From Daldinia sp. FL1419 (Eukaryota; Ascomycota; Sordariomycetes; Xylariales; Hypoxylaceae): a DNA stretch of 64,000 nucleotides. The position numbers were made by a program, and so were the translations under genes. Position 1 is the stretch's first letter, and every line of letters starts with the position of its first letter. Positions 47,121 to 57,199 of the stretch are shown piece after piece. Below the pieces are notes generated by a model. That model was not told where the DNA came from. It searched no databases and saw nothing but the letters and a program-made list of their open reading frames with translations. The stretch lies in the NCBI GenBank assembly GCA_025201765.1, contig MU623387.1, positions 62,001-126,000 of the forward strand. Direction: 5' to 3'.

Positions 47121-47983
47121 TGTTCAGGGGAATCATATCACATGTTTAGGATAGTTAGTTATAGAAATAAGAGCCAAAATATATTATCCAACAAAGCAGC
47201 AGTTAAGCTCGACTTATACCTACTGCTTTCACCTACATTAAACCTGGGTACTCTTGCCTCTAACCCAAAGATATAGCAGCAGCAAAAGGAGGGTCAGGAT
47301 GGATACCGGGGTGATTACGACAAGTTGCGGTTGGGTGGCCGAAGACCGCGCCCTATGTCTCCGGGGATGATGCCGCGGATCTGCTCGAGGAACCAATCGC
47401 GTCATATTTGCACTCCGATATCGCGGGTCCCCATTGGTTTTCGAGTTTATCTCGGGGGGGAAGGGGGCGATATTTGGTTCGGCAGATACGGGGAATTATC
47501 CCTTGGTTGGTGGGCTGGTTGGGATAAAGTACAGTTGGGACCTACGTGAGAAGGGAGCAATGAATTGTGGTTGTACCTTACGTATTATGCTTTCAAGTTA
47601 TATGCCTAGGTAAGTAACCTAGGTAGGTTAGTTAGGTAAGTAATTCATAACTTCATGTGATGCTTGGGCAAGTTTCCATGCGAGATCAATCCATGCCCGT
47701 TATTCAGGGGTACGTACCTAGGTACTGCCAGGTGACACATTCCACTTGCCAGACCGGCAACGTGTGGAACTTGTCATCGTAAGCTTTGACCAATCAAGTC
47801 TTAGTTCCGATGCATTGTGTGTAACTTTGTCCCCACGCAACGCACCTTCTCGAGGTTCACGTCGCAAACTTCTTGAGGCCAAAGTACGTCCAAGACAACA
47901 AACAATTATTTGCGAAATAATATCCGACCTTGTCGAAATTACGACCTACTTATTCAATCCACCGCAAAAAAATCATCATCATC
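47121..47983. other. Divergent promoter region (MFS / Y14)
   Basis: 863 bp. Carries CCTAGGTAAGTAACCTAGG-type repeats at 47605-47640 and GTACGTACCTAGGTACTG at 47708-47726. The last bases before the Y14 start are ATCATCATCATC. Confidence 0.6.
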
Positions 47984-48511
47984 ATGGCGGACGTCGAAAT
48001 GGAGATTGACGAGCCTGGCTCTCCTCAAGCTACCCAGGCCAAGGTCAGCGACATGCAAACGCACACCAAGGCTACAGCCGTCCGATCGATCGAAGGTTGG
48101 ATTATTATGGTTACAAACGTACACGAAGAGGCGGACGAGGAGACGATACACGACAAATTTGCCGATTTTGGCGAGATTAAGAACTTGCACTTGAACCTCG
48201 ATCGTCGAAGCGGTTACGTCAAGGTAAGCTACCCATTCTATACCTTGTGTTCGCAAAGGGACGAATTCTAACGTTTGCATTGAAAACAGGGTTACGCTCT
48301 TATCGAGTACGCTACCCTAGACGAAGCGCGGGCGGCCATTGACGGCGCGCACCAGACGAGACTACTGGACCAGGTCATCAACGTCGATTTCGCTTTCGTT
48401 AGACCACCTCCTGGTAAGGGTAATAATAGGGGACCCCGACAATCACATCGTGGCAGGGGACGGAGCCGTAGTCGTAGCCCGGAAGGACACAAGGATGATC
48501 CCGCGGAGTGA
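47984..48511 (+). CDS. rbm8: RNA-binding protein Y14/RBM8 of the exon junction complex
   Basis: Two exons, 47984-48223 and 48290-48511, with a 66-nt intron, giving 153 residues. Acidic N-terminus, then one RRM: RNP2 IIMVTNVHEEADEE and RNP1-like GYVKGYALIEYATLDEARAA, with FGEIKNLHLNLDRRSGYVK between. The conserved block RSIEGWIIMVTNVHEEA is diagnostic of Y14. The tail is Gly/Arg/Ser-rich (GRGRSRSRSPEG), as in other Y14 proteins. Y14 pairs with Mago nashi and marks spliced mRNA in the exon junction complex. The intron splits the RRM just before RNP1. All expected parts are present. Confidence 0.96.
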
Positions 48512-49084
48512 AGACAGGGCTGCTACAAGTACTATGATATTCGATCGCTTAGGGAAGAAAAAGTATTAGGGGAGCATTAGGCGTCCAGTCGCCCACGCTG
48601 GTCTTAGCCGACATGTCGCCAGAGCAAAAAGACATGTCGGCATGGGAAAGTTCTCCGTATAGGTATATATAAGCGACCGTTTCCCCCGAAATTCATGTTT
48701 TGGCGTTGCTAACGTGCCATCTAGTCATTTGACACAAAAACATTATGAACGCCTACGCTTGATATTGGATTATTGAGAATTCCCTCTACTTGCTATTATA
48801 GTTATAAATCCACCCACGTCGGTAGATACTCGATAATTGAGATAATGAAATTCCCTTTGGGGGAAAGTTAAAGTCATCCCGTCTAGAGCCGGCGGTCTTC
48901 GTTCTCTAGGTTCGTAGTAAATCACTTATTCCATTCCGTTACGATATGAGAAGAAGAAACGGTAACTAGTACACTAGGTAAGCATCTTAATGCCTCAATG
49001 CCTCAATGCCTCAATGCCTCATTGTGTCCAAAATAGTGTGATCTATCGCTATACGGACTCTGAAGGCATCCCGACCTCAACGCT
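48512..49084. other. Intergenic region
   Basis: Contains the 3' UTR of Y14 and an 8-bp tandem repeat at 48991-49022. No further gene seen. Confidence 0.6.
48991..49022. repeat. TGCCTCAA tandem repeat, 4 units
   Basis: Three TGCCTCAA units plus a final TGCCTCAT. Confidence 0.92.
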
Positions 49085-49543
49085 ATGATTTTTATTGATA
49101 TCTTAAGAACCCCAAAGTCAACCCACTATTTCTTGACGTTCCCACAGACAGGACCTGAGGACCTAGATTATCAAAAACGTATAGCAAAGATGGAAAAGGA
49201 TGGTAACGGTAGGAGACTTGCCGGTGTACCAGCGTCGTACCATTGTATTAAGATCCAAAAAATAGGAAGGATATTCGTTCACCGAGGTACTAGGAGATTA
49301 TTTGACGAGGACTTATCCGACCTTGGGGGGTATTTAAAATACTTCCGAGAGCGGAAACAGCAGGAGCTGAAAGTCCATCGGCGAAACGTCGAGAATATTC
49401 GGGGACTGGTTAGCCGGGATATCGTCGAGATGGTTGAACAGGGTCTGCTTCCCGCTGCTGCTCCGGGAGTCTTCGAGTTTATAGGCGTCGTTCGTGATAC
49501 GGCGAAGCGGTTAGCGGAGATGGACGATATATATAGCACATAA
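49085..49543 (+). CDS. Orphan ORF, 152 aa
   Basis: A continuous frame ending at 49543. The part from TGPEDLDYQKRIAKMEKD onward is charged and helical, with protein-like composition (KQQELKVHRRNVENIRGL, GLLPAAAPGVFEFIGVV). Directly before it lies a good acceptor-like CCCACAG, so this may be the last exon of a longer gene whose start I could not place; alternatively translation begins at ATG 49085 or 49190. No family recognised, no membrane segment or signal peptide. Confidence 0.45.
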   Translation: MIFIDILRTPKSTHYFLTFPQTGPEDLDYQKRIAKMEKDGNGRRLAGVPASYHCIKIQKIGRIFVHRGTRRLFDEDLSDLGGYLKYFRERKQQELKVHRRNVENIRGLVSRDIVEMVEQGLLPAAAPGVFEFIGVVRDTAKRLAEMDDIYST

Positions 49544-49975
49544 AAATCTAGTCATTTGGAGCCTTCAGGCATGTTTTATCATGTTTTACCTAGAAAGATT
49601 GCCGAATTTCGAGATGACGAAAGGAGAGTTCCGTCGACGTCCAAGTCGCCGATAGGTATAAACGGTGTACTGCTTTGATACATAGGTACATAGGTACATA
49701 GGTACCCAGGTAGGTACTTAGGTAGGTAGGCATTCAATAAAACAAAGCTACGATATTGATTTAAACCCTATCAACGTTAAATTTATTAATCCCTGTTGGT
49801 TCCTGCATAAGTGACGTCGCGCATGAATCCCGCGGCACCGCGTTTATCTCAGGCATCTTAACCCAAAATCCATCTAAATTTTGTTGCATTTCTCTTTTGC
49901 TCCCATACCTAGGTAATCTTAGGTATCTTTGGATCCGACTTCCACCCGCATGGCCTAATATAATAATATCACGAC
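49544..49975. other. Intergenic region
   Basis: Contains the CATAGGTA repeat at 49681-49730 and the PFA4 promoter. No gene seen. Confidence 0.6.
49681..49730. repeat. CATAGGTA repeat and AGGTA-rich tail
   Basis: Three exact CATAGGTA units at 49681-49704, followed by CCCAGGTAGG and TAGGTAGGTAGG variants. Confidence 0.88.
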
Positions 49976-51526
49976 ATGGCCTTCCTCGTCGGCAGCACAG
50001 AGCCTATACTCCAACGCCTCGCCGTTCCCGCCGTATGCCTTCTCATCGCTTTCCTGGCCTACACTTCGCAATGGCTATTTGCCAACGCACCGGACCTTGC
50101 TCCGGGCCCGTTGACGACTACCGAGATATACACTTTTAACGGCTTGGTGTCTTGTCTATGGTATACGTATTACAAGGCGTGCACCGTCGACCCGGGTAGA
50201 TACGTCTTTCCACCGGACTACGTCAAGAAGAACAAGAGGAAACGTACCGATGGCTCGGACGATGAAGAGTCGGACCCGCAGCAGATACAGCGCTGGTGTA
50301 GGAAATGCGCTGCGCCCAAACCACCCCGCGCCCATCACTGCAAGACTTGCCGCCGTTGTATTCCCAAGATGGACCACCACTGTCCCTGGACATCCAACTG
50401 CGTCTCGCTCCAGACTTTCCCGCACTTCCTCCGCTTCCTCGTATTCACTAACCTCTCCCTCTGGACGCTCCTCGCCTTCCTCTTCCGCCGCTTCTACGCC
50501 CTCTGGGAGACTCGGCACCTCCCCGCGTACCTCGGGCCCACGCTCTCGCAACTCGCGCTCCTTACCGTGCTTACATTTACCGCTGGCATGACGAGTTTGG
50601 CCCTGGGGATACTTCTAGCGACTACGCTCAAGGGCTGGATCTTTAATACCACCATGATCGAAAGCTGGGAAATCGAACGCCACGAATCCGCCCTCGAACG
50701 GCGCCACGAAACCTCCGACGACGCCTACTCCCCCTCGTGGTGGGGGTCCGGCGAGCGCGCGCCCGGCGGCGATAGCAATACCCTCGATCCCGTCGAGTTC
50801 CCCTACGACATTGGTATTTTCTCCAACATGGCTGCTGCGATGGGCACGCGCAACGTTCTACTATGGTTCTTCCCATTCGCCGGCGGTCCCAAAGTCGCTC
50901 CTCTAAACAAAGACGGCAGCACTAGTGGTAGTAGTGGCGGTAGCTTGGTAATGACCGGCCCCGGCTGGTCCTACGAAGAAAACGGCCTCAACGACCGCGA
51001 AAACATGTGGCCGCCCCCCGACCCGGATAAGATCCGGCACGCGAAAGCCTGGCGCGCGCGGAAACGCGAAGCAGACCGTGCCGCTCGTTTCCATGCCGCG
51101 GCTAGCCCCGAAGAAGAGCGGGAGGCGTTCCGGAGGAGACAAGAGCAGGATCTGCGTCGGCGCGAGGCTGCGAGGGCGAGGATATTGGGCGAGTTGGAGG
51201 AGATACCGCCCGAGTATTACGATAATGGTGGTAATGGTGGTAGCGAGCACGGCTACGACGACTATGATTTTGTGGACGAGGCGTATGCCCGTAGGCATAG
51301 GAATGCGGTTATAGTTGACGAGGGCAAGTCTGGTTGGGTGAACGCTGACGGCGAACACCTAGGGGACTACGGGGTCGACGAAGATGCCGAGTTCGACGAG
51401 CCGGCTATTCCGCAGCCCCGAAGGTCGCAGGAGGGGTTAATTCGCGCGGAGGAGGACGAGGACGTACCTCTGGCGGAATTAATACGGCGGAGGAAAGTTC
51501 GCACGAAAGACGATGACGATACGTGA
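49976..51526 (+). CDS. PFA4: Palmitoyltransferase PFA4 (DHHC family)
   Basis: A single exon of 516 residues. Two membrane helices at ~16-34 and ~52-68 are followed by a cysteine-rich domain at ~108-145 (C-x2-C...P-R-A-H-H-C-x2-C-x2-C) with the catalytic DHHC at residues 133-136 inside KMDHHCPWTSNCV. Two more helices follow at ~150-175 and ~190-215. The long, acidic, disordered tail of ~290 residues is typical of filamentous-fungal Pfa4, which acts in the ER and palmitoylates chitin synthase 3 in yeast. The motif TLKGWIFNTTMIESWEIER just after helix 4 carries the TTxE-type sequence (NTTMIE) seen in this family. All catalytic residues are intact. Confidence 0.95.
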   Translation: MAFLVGSTEPILQRLAVPAVCLLIAFLAYTSQWLFANAPDLAPGPLTTTEIYTFNGLVSCLWYTYYKACTVDPGRYVFPPDYVKKNKRKRTDGSDDEESDPQQIQRWCRKCAAPKPPRAHHCKTCRRCIPKMDHHCPWTSNCVSLQTFPHFLRFLVFTNLSLWTLLAFLFRRFYALWETRHLPAYLGPTLSQLALLTVLTFTAGMTSLALGILLATTLKGWIFNTTMIESWEIERHESALERRHETSDDAYSPSWWGSGERAPGGDSNTLDPVEFPYDIGIFSNMAAAMGTRNVLLWFFPFAGGPKVAPLNKDGSTSGSSGGSLVMTGPGWSYEENGLNDRENMWPPPDPDKIRHAKAWRARKREADRAARFHAAASPEEEREAFRRRQEQDLRRREAARARILGELEEIPPEYYDNGGNGGSEHGYDDYDFVDEAYARRHRNAVIVDEGKSGWVNADGEHLGDYGVDEDAEFDEPAIPQPRRSQEGLIRAEEDEDVPLAELIRRRKVRTKDDDDT

Positions 51527-52007
51527 CGATGCACGTCTTTAGCGATGAACTTGACGATTACTGTTGGATCTTGTCACGATAGGGTATGTCACGAATAACA
51601 GGATATGCTATATGCAAATGATATAATTCCGCCAACTATTTCGAGTTCTCCTCTCTTGTCCCCCTCTTATCTACATAGGTGATCTTTCTAAGTACGTTAT
51701 TGTTGTACTATGTTGGTATGCAAGGCTGCCATGTCATATCGTGCTCGCTTCGTACAATGCCTTACACGCTGCTTTCGCGATCGTAGAACCCAATTCGATA
51801 TCTAATATGTCCCGCTTTGCTTTCAATTCTCATCTTGCGGGAAGGGCCAAGAACTGTTAATCGCAGCCTCCTTCATAGAGGCTGTCTCGTCCCGTCCCAT
51901 CTTATCTCGCTATAATCCCAGCGTGCGCCTCTTCTATGTATTGTATAGACTAAACATTTCAAAGCTGACGCCCGCACCAAAACACAACTCTACCCCGCTG
52001 CTTTACT
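51527..52007. other. Intergenic region between converging genes
   Basis: 481 bp between the PFA4 and myosin stop codons; nothing recognised beyond presumed 3' UTRs. Confidence 0.6.
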
Positions 52008-55000
52008 TTACCAATCGTCATCATCTTCTCTCTTCGTCTGCATAGCGTTCTTCCTCGCTAGCAGGGCGTCGGCTAGGGATCCCTTGACGCTAGGCGTCGG
52101 TGTGCTGCTTCGGCTATTGTCTGAGCCGCCGTTGGCATTTAGGCTCATACCTGAATCCCGCGGTTGTGGGGGCGGTGCAGGCTTCTTTCCAGCCGTGGGT
52201 CGTTTCGTTGGAGGTTGCGGCGGCGTGGGTTTATTTCGTGCCGCTGTCGCCGCTGTTGCCGCGCCATTCTGACTTGGAGGCGCCGGCGGAGCCCGCGGAG
52301 CTAGTGGTGGAGGTGGAGGAGGGGCCGACGCTTGCTCCTCAACGTATGCTGCCGGTACCCACGCCTGTCCTTGAGCATTCTTTGCCAACCACCAGCCTAG
52401 AGTCTGTCAGCGCTTTGCGAACTTGAATAATCTCTTGCCCGATAGGAATTAAACACATACCATTATTCTCCTTTTGGACAATCTCAATAATATCGCCGGC
52501 TTGTATCGAGAGTTCATTCTCCTTGTGACCAGCAAAGTCGTATAAAACCTTGGCGGTTATCTTGCCCTTCGCCGGAGCAGCAGCAGCAGGAGGCGGTGGG
52601 GGTGGAGGTGGTGCGCGAGCAGACGATGTTGAACCTTGGTTACGAGTATGGCTTGCGATGCTGCTCGTAACGGAAGCAGTCGGGTTAGGAACTGGAACCG
52701 GCCGTGGAGTTTGAACCGCTGCCGGGCCACGCTTGGTAGTGCTAGGACGAGAGTTGGTAATTCGAGAAGGTCTACCGTTAGGACCACCCGGTTTGATAAG
52801 CTTGCCCCGAGTGATCGGGCGAGGTGGCACGGGTTTTCCTTTTGGCGTTGGCTTAGACACCGACGACGGAGGCTCTCCGGCCTGCGTGTGGACTGCACCG
52901 CTCTTGTAAAAGTCGACGGCCTGTTGTGAATCTTTTAGTACCTTTACAATTTGCATCTTTCCCGGTTTCTTGGCGTATTCTATCGAGTCGCCAATCTTAA
53001 GGTTAAAGCCACCAGGCATCGCTCTCTGCATTTGTGTGAAGAGCTCCGTCTTGAAAACACAGTTTAGTAAAGGATCGGCTTCTTGAGGCGACCCGACTCC
53101 CAACGAAAACCAGTCGTCGCGACAAGTTGAAGCCCCAATGAACTTGATTGCCCCCAGAGGAATTTGACGCTCGACAATTATTTGGACTTGGTGGTTGACC
53201 AACGTCTGCGCTACGATATAGAACTTGCTATTAGTCACGACAAGAATACGAGGACTAGGTTTACTCGATCGCCCAAATTTAGCCTCTAAGACCTCACCAC
53301 GGCACGAAAAGATGGACTTCTCGTTGCTCGATAGCTCTATAGCGCTCCGTATATGAGACCCCGGCCCGGACGACGCGTTAATTCCTAGATAATCCCCCAA
53401 GAAACGCCGAGAACCCAACAGGCTAAAACGTCTTCGTTCTTTACGCCCTTGCAGAACTTTGTGGCCCTGATCCCGGAGTTGTAGGTATTCAGCACCAACC
53501 CTCTTTTTCCGCCAGAATCGCTGGATTCGGGTGGCTGACTCTGCACGATAGGCCAAGTACGCTCTCCACATTCTTTGAATACGGGTTGCCATGTTGTGCC
53601 AGTATCTGTCTCGCATTGTTTCGAGAGCAAACAAGGTCTCTGGAGACTTGATGAAAGCCTTCGTAACACCCAGCTGCCATTCTTCTTTCGGAATGCTCGT
53701 GTCCTTCAGAATTTGCTTCACTGCAGCTTCTTCGGTTCCTTGCCAAGTATACTCGCCCGCGTAAGACGTAGCAGGAGACAGTAAAAAGAAACGCTCGACG
53801 AACTTCTCGAATGATTGACGGTAGGCGAAACCCGCACGTCTAATCCTAACGTTCTCTTGCAGACCTAGATACTTGATTTGATGCAGGACATTTGGTACGT
53901 TGTACTCCGTAGGCGACTTGTTCTCGTTTGGTTTGATCGTTCGGATATATGAAGGCTGGCATTTCATCAACGTGTCTACAAGAGCATTGGCCGAGGTTCT
54001 GATTCTGTCGCCAGCAGTCGGGGGCTGCTTGCGGTTATCTTGATCTACCGAATGAGGGAATAGCGTATGGACGAATCGATTCGAGCTTTGCTGGAACAGA
54101 TTTTGGACGCCCTTGAGCAATTGGTCCTTGTTCTTATCGGTAATTCCTTCGACGGTGTAACTAACATCGCCGGCGTAATGCTTAATGATAAAGCTTCCCG
54201 AACGAGGAGTAAGGTGGGCGTTGGACATTCCATTGATGCTCTGCATGAAGGTACGATCACACGCGGCAGGATCAGCGTGGGCTGTCTTGGTGGCGTCCTT
54301 TAGGATAGAAAAGATACCCGAAGGCCTGACCTGCTCGATGAGATCGCAGACGACCTTATTATCAAAATATTTGATGGGCGTCCATTGGATCTGTTCTCGT
54401 GCGTATTCTTCCTGTTCGGCCTTAAGAGTAAGCTGAATGAAAATCTGCTGCAGCTTTTCGTTCACGTAGTTAATGCAGAGCTGCTCAAAACTATTCTTCT
54501 CGAAGATCTCGAAACCGTAAATATCCAGGATTCCAATATTGTTGTTCGTCTGCTGTCGAGCTTGTAACGACTGGTTTATCCTTCCAATAATCCAATCGAA
54601 GAGGTTGTAATAGATCGCCATAGCAAGTGCATCTCTGGTGGCATTCGCCTGGGCCGCATTCGCCGGAGATTCGATTACCTCGCCACTCCTCGGCGTCAAG
54701 ACTCGAATTGTTATACCCTTCACCACCGCGTCAGGAGAAACTTCGAGCAAGTACGCAAGGAAGTCCACGACGGACTGGTCGGCCACGGCAGCATACCCAT
54801 CGTCGCCTTCGACGAAATGGATATTGCCGGTCCAGAGAATGGCGGCTAACATACGGAACACGTCATCCTGCTCAGCTTGGGAAAGACCAATAATCTTCAT
54901 GGCTTCCAAGGTCTCTCGGAAGTCAGCCAGGTCGTCTATGCCGTCGACGTCAAAACATTTCGATCGGCTCAGGTAAGCATACGTCTCCGGCTTTTGAATA

Positions 55001-55824
55001 CCGAACATCGTCCGGTAGTTCTCGGAAGCTCCCTTGGAGAATTGGTAGAAAATGTGGAAATTTCGCTCGTTGGTAATTTGGCCTACCACTCGCGACTTCT
55101 CGAGCAAGTAGTTTGTGATGTCGGCTCCCACAGGCTCTCCGTTGGCGTTGAAGTGTATTTGTAGATACTTTCCGAACCGGGACGAGTTGTTATTCCTTAA
55201 CGTCTTCGCGTTTCCAAAAGACTCGAGCAGCGGGTTGGTTGCCAGCACCATGTCCTTTATTTGTTTGATTTCTCCGCTCTCGCCGCCGGACACGTTTGCG
55301 ATGTATTGCATAATACGCTTAGCGGCTTCGGTCTTACCAGCTCCTGACTCTCCAGAAATAATAACACACTGATTCTCGTGGTACGCCTTCATGTTATAGT
55401 ACGCCGATTCGGCGATCGCAAAAACGTGTGGCGGCATTTCCAAACGGTTCTTGCCCTTGTACGATTCGAGGACTTGGTCGGTGTAGATACCGAGATCCCT
55501 AAAGGGGTTAACGGAAACCAACACATGGCCGATATAGGTATAAATCTCGCGGCCTTCGAATCGCTTCTTTAGATTTTCGTTGATTGCTTCGTTGGATACT
55601 TTGCTAAGTAGGGTCAGGTCGGAAACGCCTATCTCTTTCTTCTTGCTCGTTTCGAAGGTAGCTTTCTTAGGTCTGGCACCGCCATCTTGCGCTCTTGCGC
55701 CACCAGCGCGGGACGCTCCGCCTGATTTGTCCTTTGGTCGTCTACTTATACCCTATAGTTTACATCGTACGACGGTTAGAATGGATATACTGGTCTGATT
55801 CGGCGTGTATAAATCTCTCACCAT
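52008..55824 (-). CDS. myo1: Class I myosin (myosin-1)
   Basis: Three exons, 55824-55822, 55752-52461 and 52396-52008, with introns of 69 and 64 nt, giving 1227 residues. The first coding exon is just the ATG. The motor has Walker A GESGAGKT (~135-142), the NNNSSRFGKY switch 1 and GILDIYGFEIFEKNSFEQL (switch 2). Two IQ motifs follow (ATRIQRMWRAYL, ATRIQRFWRKKR), then a TH1 membrane-binding domain, a Pro-rich spacer and an SH3 domain (ITAKVLYDFAGHKENELSIQ, WWLAKNAQGQAWVP). The end is a Pro-rich region plus an acidic Arp2/3-activating tail (REDDDDW). Works in actin patches and endocytosis at hyphal tips. The TEDS position holds Glu (GEVIESP), discussed separately. Confidence 0.97.
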
Positions 55825-56864
55825 ATTGGGCTCGCATGGAAGGTGTTAGTTATCGCTAAGGTCGTATCTAGTAAGACAGGGGCTACGATCAGGAAATAGG
55901 GGGGAATTGCGATGTGAGGTTTTGCCTATCTTGTACGACGGTTACAAAATCGTAACAAATAAGTAACGACCCGAGGAAGAAAAGTAAGGTAGAATTATGC
56001 GCGAGCGCGGTTTGGATTTGCATGTGTGAAGTTGAACTTTGTATATTTCCAGTGTTCAGGTGCCTTGAAGGAGGCACCGATATTCCACCATTTAGCGCCA
56101 ATAGGTACAATAGGTACCGTACATAAAGTACCTGACCTAGTGACCTAGTGCCCTTGCGACGTAATTCAATGGGGCTGGGTAACGTGGCAGGCGTGGCTGA
56201 GGGCAAACGCCAAGTCGGGATGATTTAGCACTGGAATTTACAAGTCAGCCAGCCATTCACGTTTTAACTCGCCGACCGCGTGTAGCCTTACGTAATAGCT
56301 TTGCATCTGCCTGACTCGATATTTACGGTGCATTACAGGTACGAGAAAATGGAAGGTGCGAGACACTGTGTAGAAGTATAAAACCCTCTCTGGGAAGCCT
56401 CCCCCACTTAGATTTCTTCAGGAATCAACACACTTATCATTTCTCTCTCTTTATCTATTCTAACGGTTAGAGCTTTAAATATTTATGATATCCTTTTCCG
56501 ATTCCTACCTCTACAAGGAATGATACTGCGAATATTCTAGGCCGGCGCAATCAGAAACGACTTTCAACGTGCTTATTCCAGGCTAAAGGCTAAAAGATAG
56601 TCACATATTTCAAGAACGTCCGTCTCAAAAGTTGAAATGCACAATTAAATCACCGCGGCCAAAATTAGAACTCAGGTTGCCAATAAATACCTATATGACA
56701 AGAAACTATGCGGTCCACCAACCAAAGGGTGCAAAGCCTTTGCCAGAAGTAGACGATATTTCGGCATGCGGACAACCGCTGATTTATATCTTGGAGAGTC
56801 GTTACAGAGGAACTCAAGCCCTCGTATGCAACGGCAACCCAGGTACCTAGTTATGTCTCAGCTG
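55825..56864. other. Intergenic region
   Basis: 1.04 kb: myosin promoter side plus the 3' flank of the HVA1-type gene. AGGTACC motifs near 56103-56133 and 56840. No gene seen. Confidence 0.55.
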
Positions 56865-57199
56865 CTAAGCCGAGCCGAGGATATTGCTCTCGTAGATTGT
56901 GGTTGTTTTCCCGGTATTCTCGTTAACAATCTGATCCGATGATTGTCAGCATCATAAATAAGAAGAAAAAAACCAAGATTCACCTCGTATCGGGGATTAT
57001 CAACACTAGCGTTGACGTTTCTATCTGCCTGCATCCCTGGCTGGGTAAGAACACTGTTGATTTTTCCAGTACTCTCCGGAGTGTTTGAATCGGGTCCTTC
57101 GCGAGAGCGATCAGCCGCTACACAATAATAGCATAGATCCTACTCACCTCCAACAGGCTTATATGTGACCATCTGGCCTTTCTTATATCGAGGTGCCAT
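56865..57199 (-). CDS. HVA1-type TUDOR/DUF2945 small protein
   Basis: Three small exons, 57199-57148, 57096-56984 and 56930-56865, with introns of 51 and 53 nt, giving 76 residues. Translation shows MAPRYKKGQMVTYKPVGG, then PDSNTPESTGKINSVLTQPG, DNPRYE and finally IVNENTGKTTTIYESNILG. This is the whole hypervirulence-associated HVA1 TUDOR (DUF2945) domain as found in small fungal proteins. No single exon is long enough to stand out, and the case rests on the frame-consistent splice sites and this domain pattern. Cellular role poorly known; the name comes from a Cryptococcus mutant phenotype. Cytosolic, no signal peptide. Confidence 0.87.

Noticed and set aside
45717..51526. Secondary-metabolite cluster around the MFS gene
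   Set aside because: No synthase, cyclase or tailoring enzymes; neighbours are housekeeping genes (Y14, PFA4, myosin).
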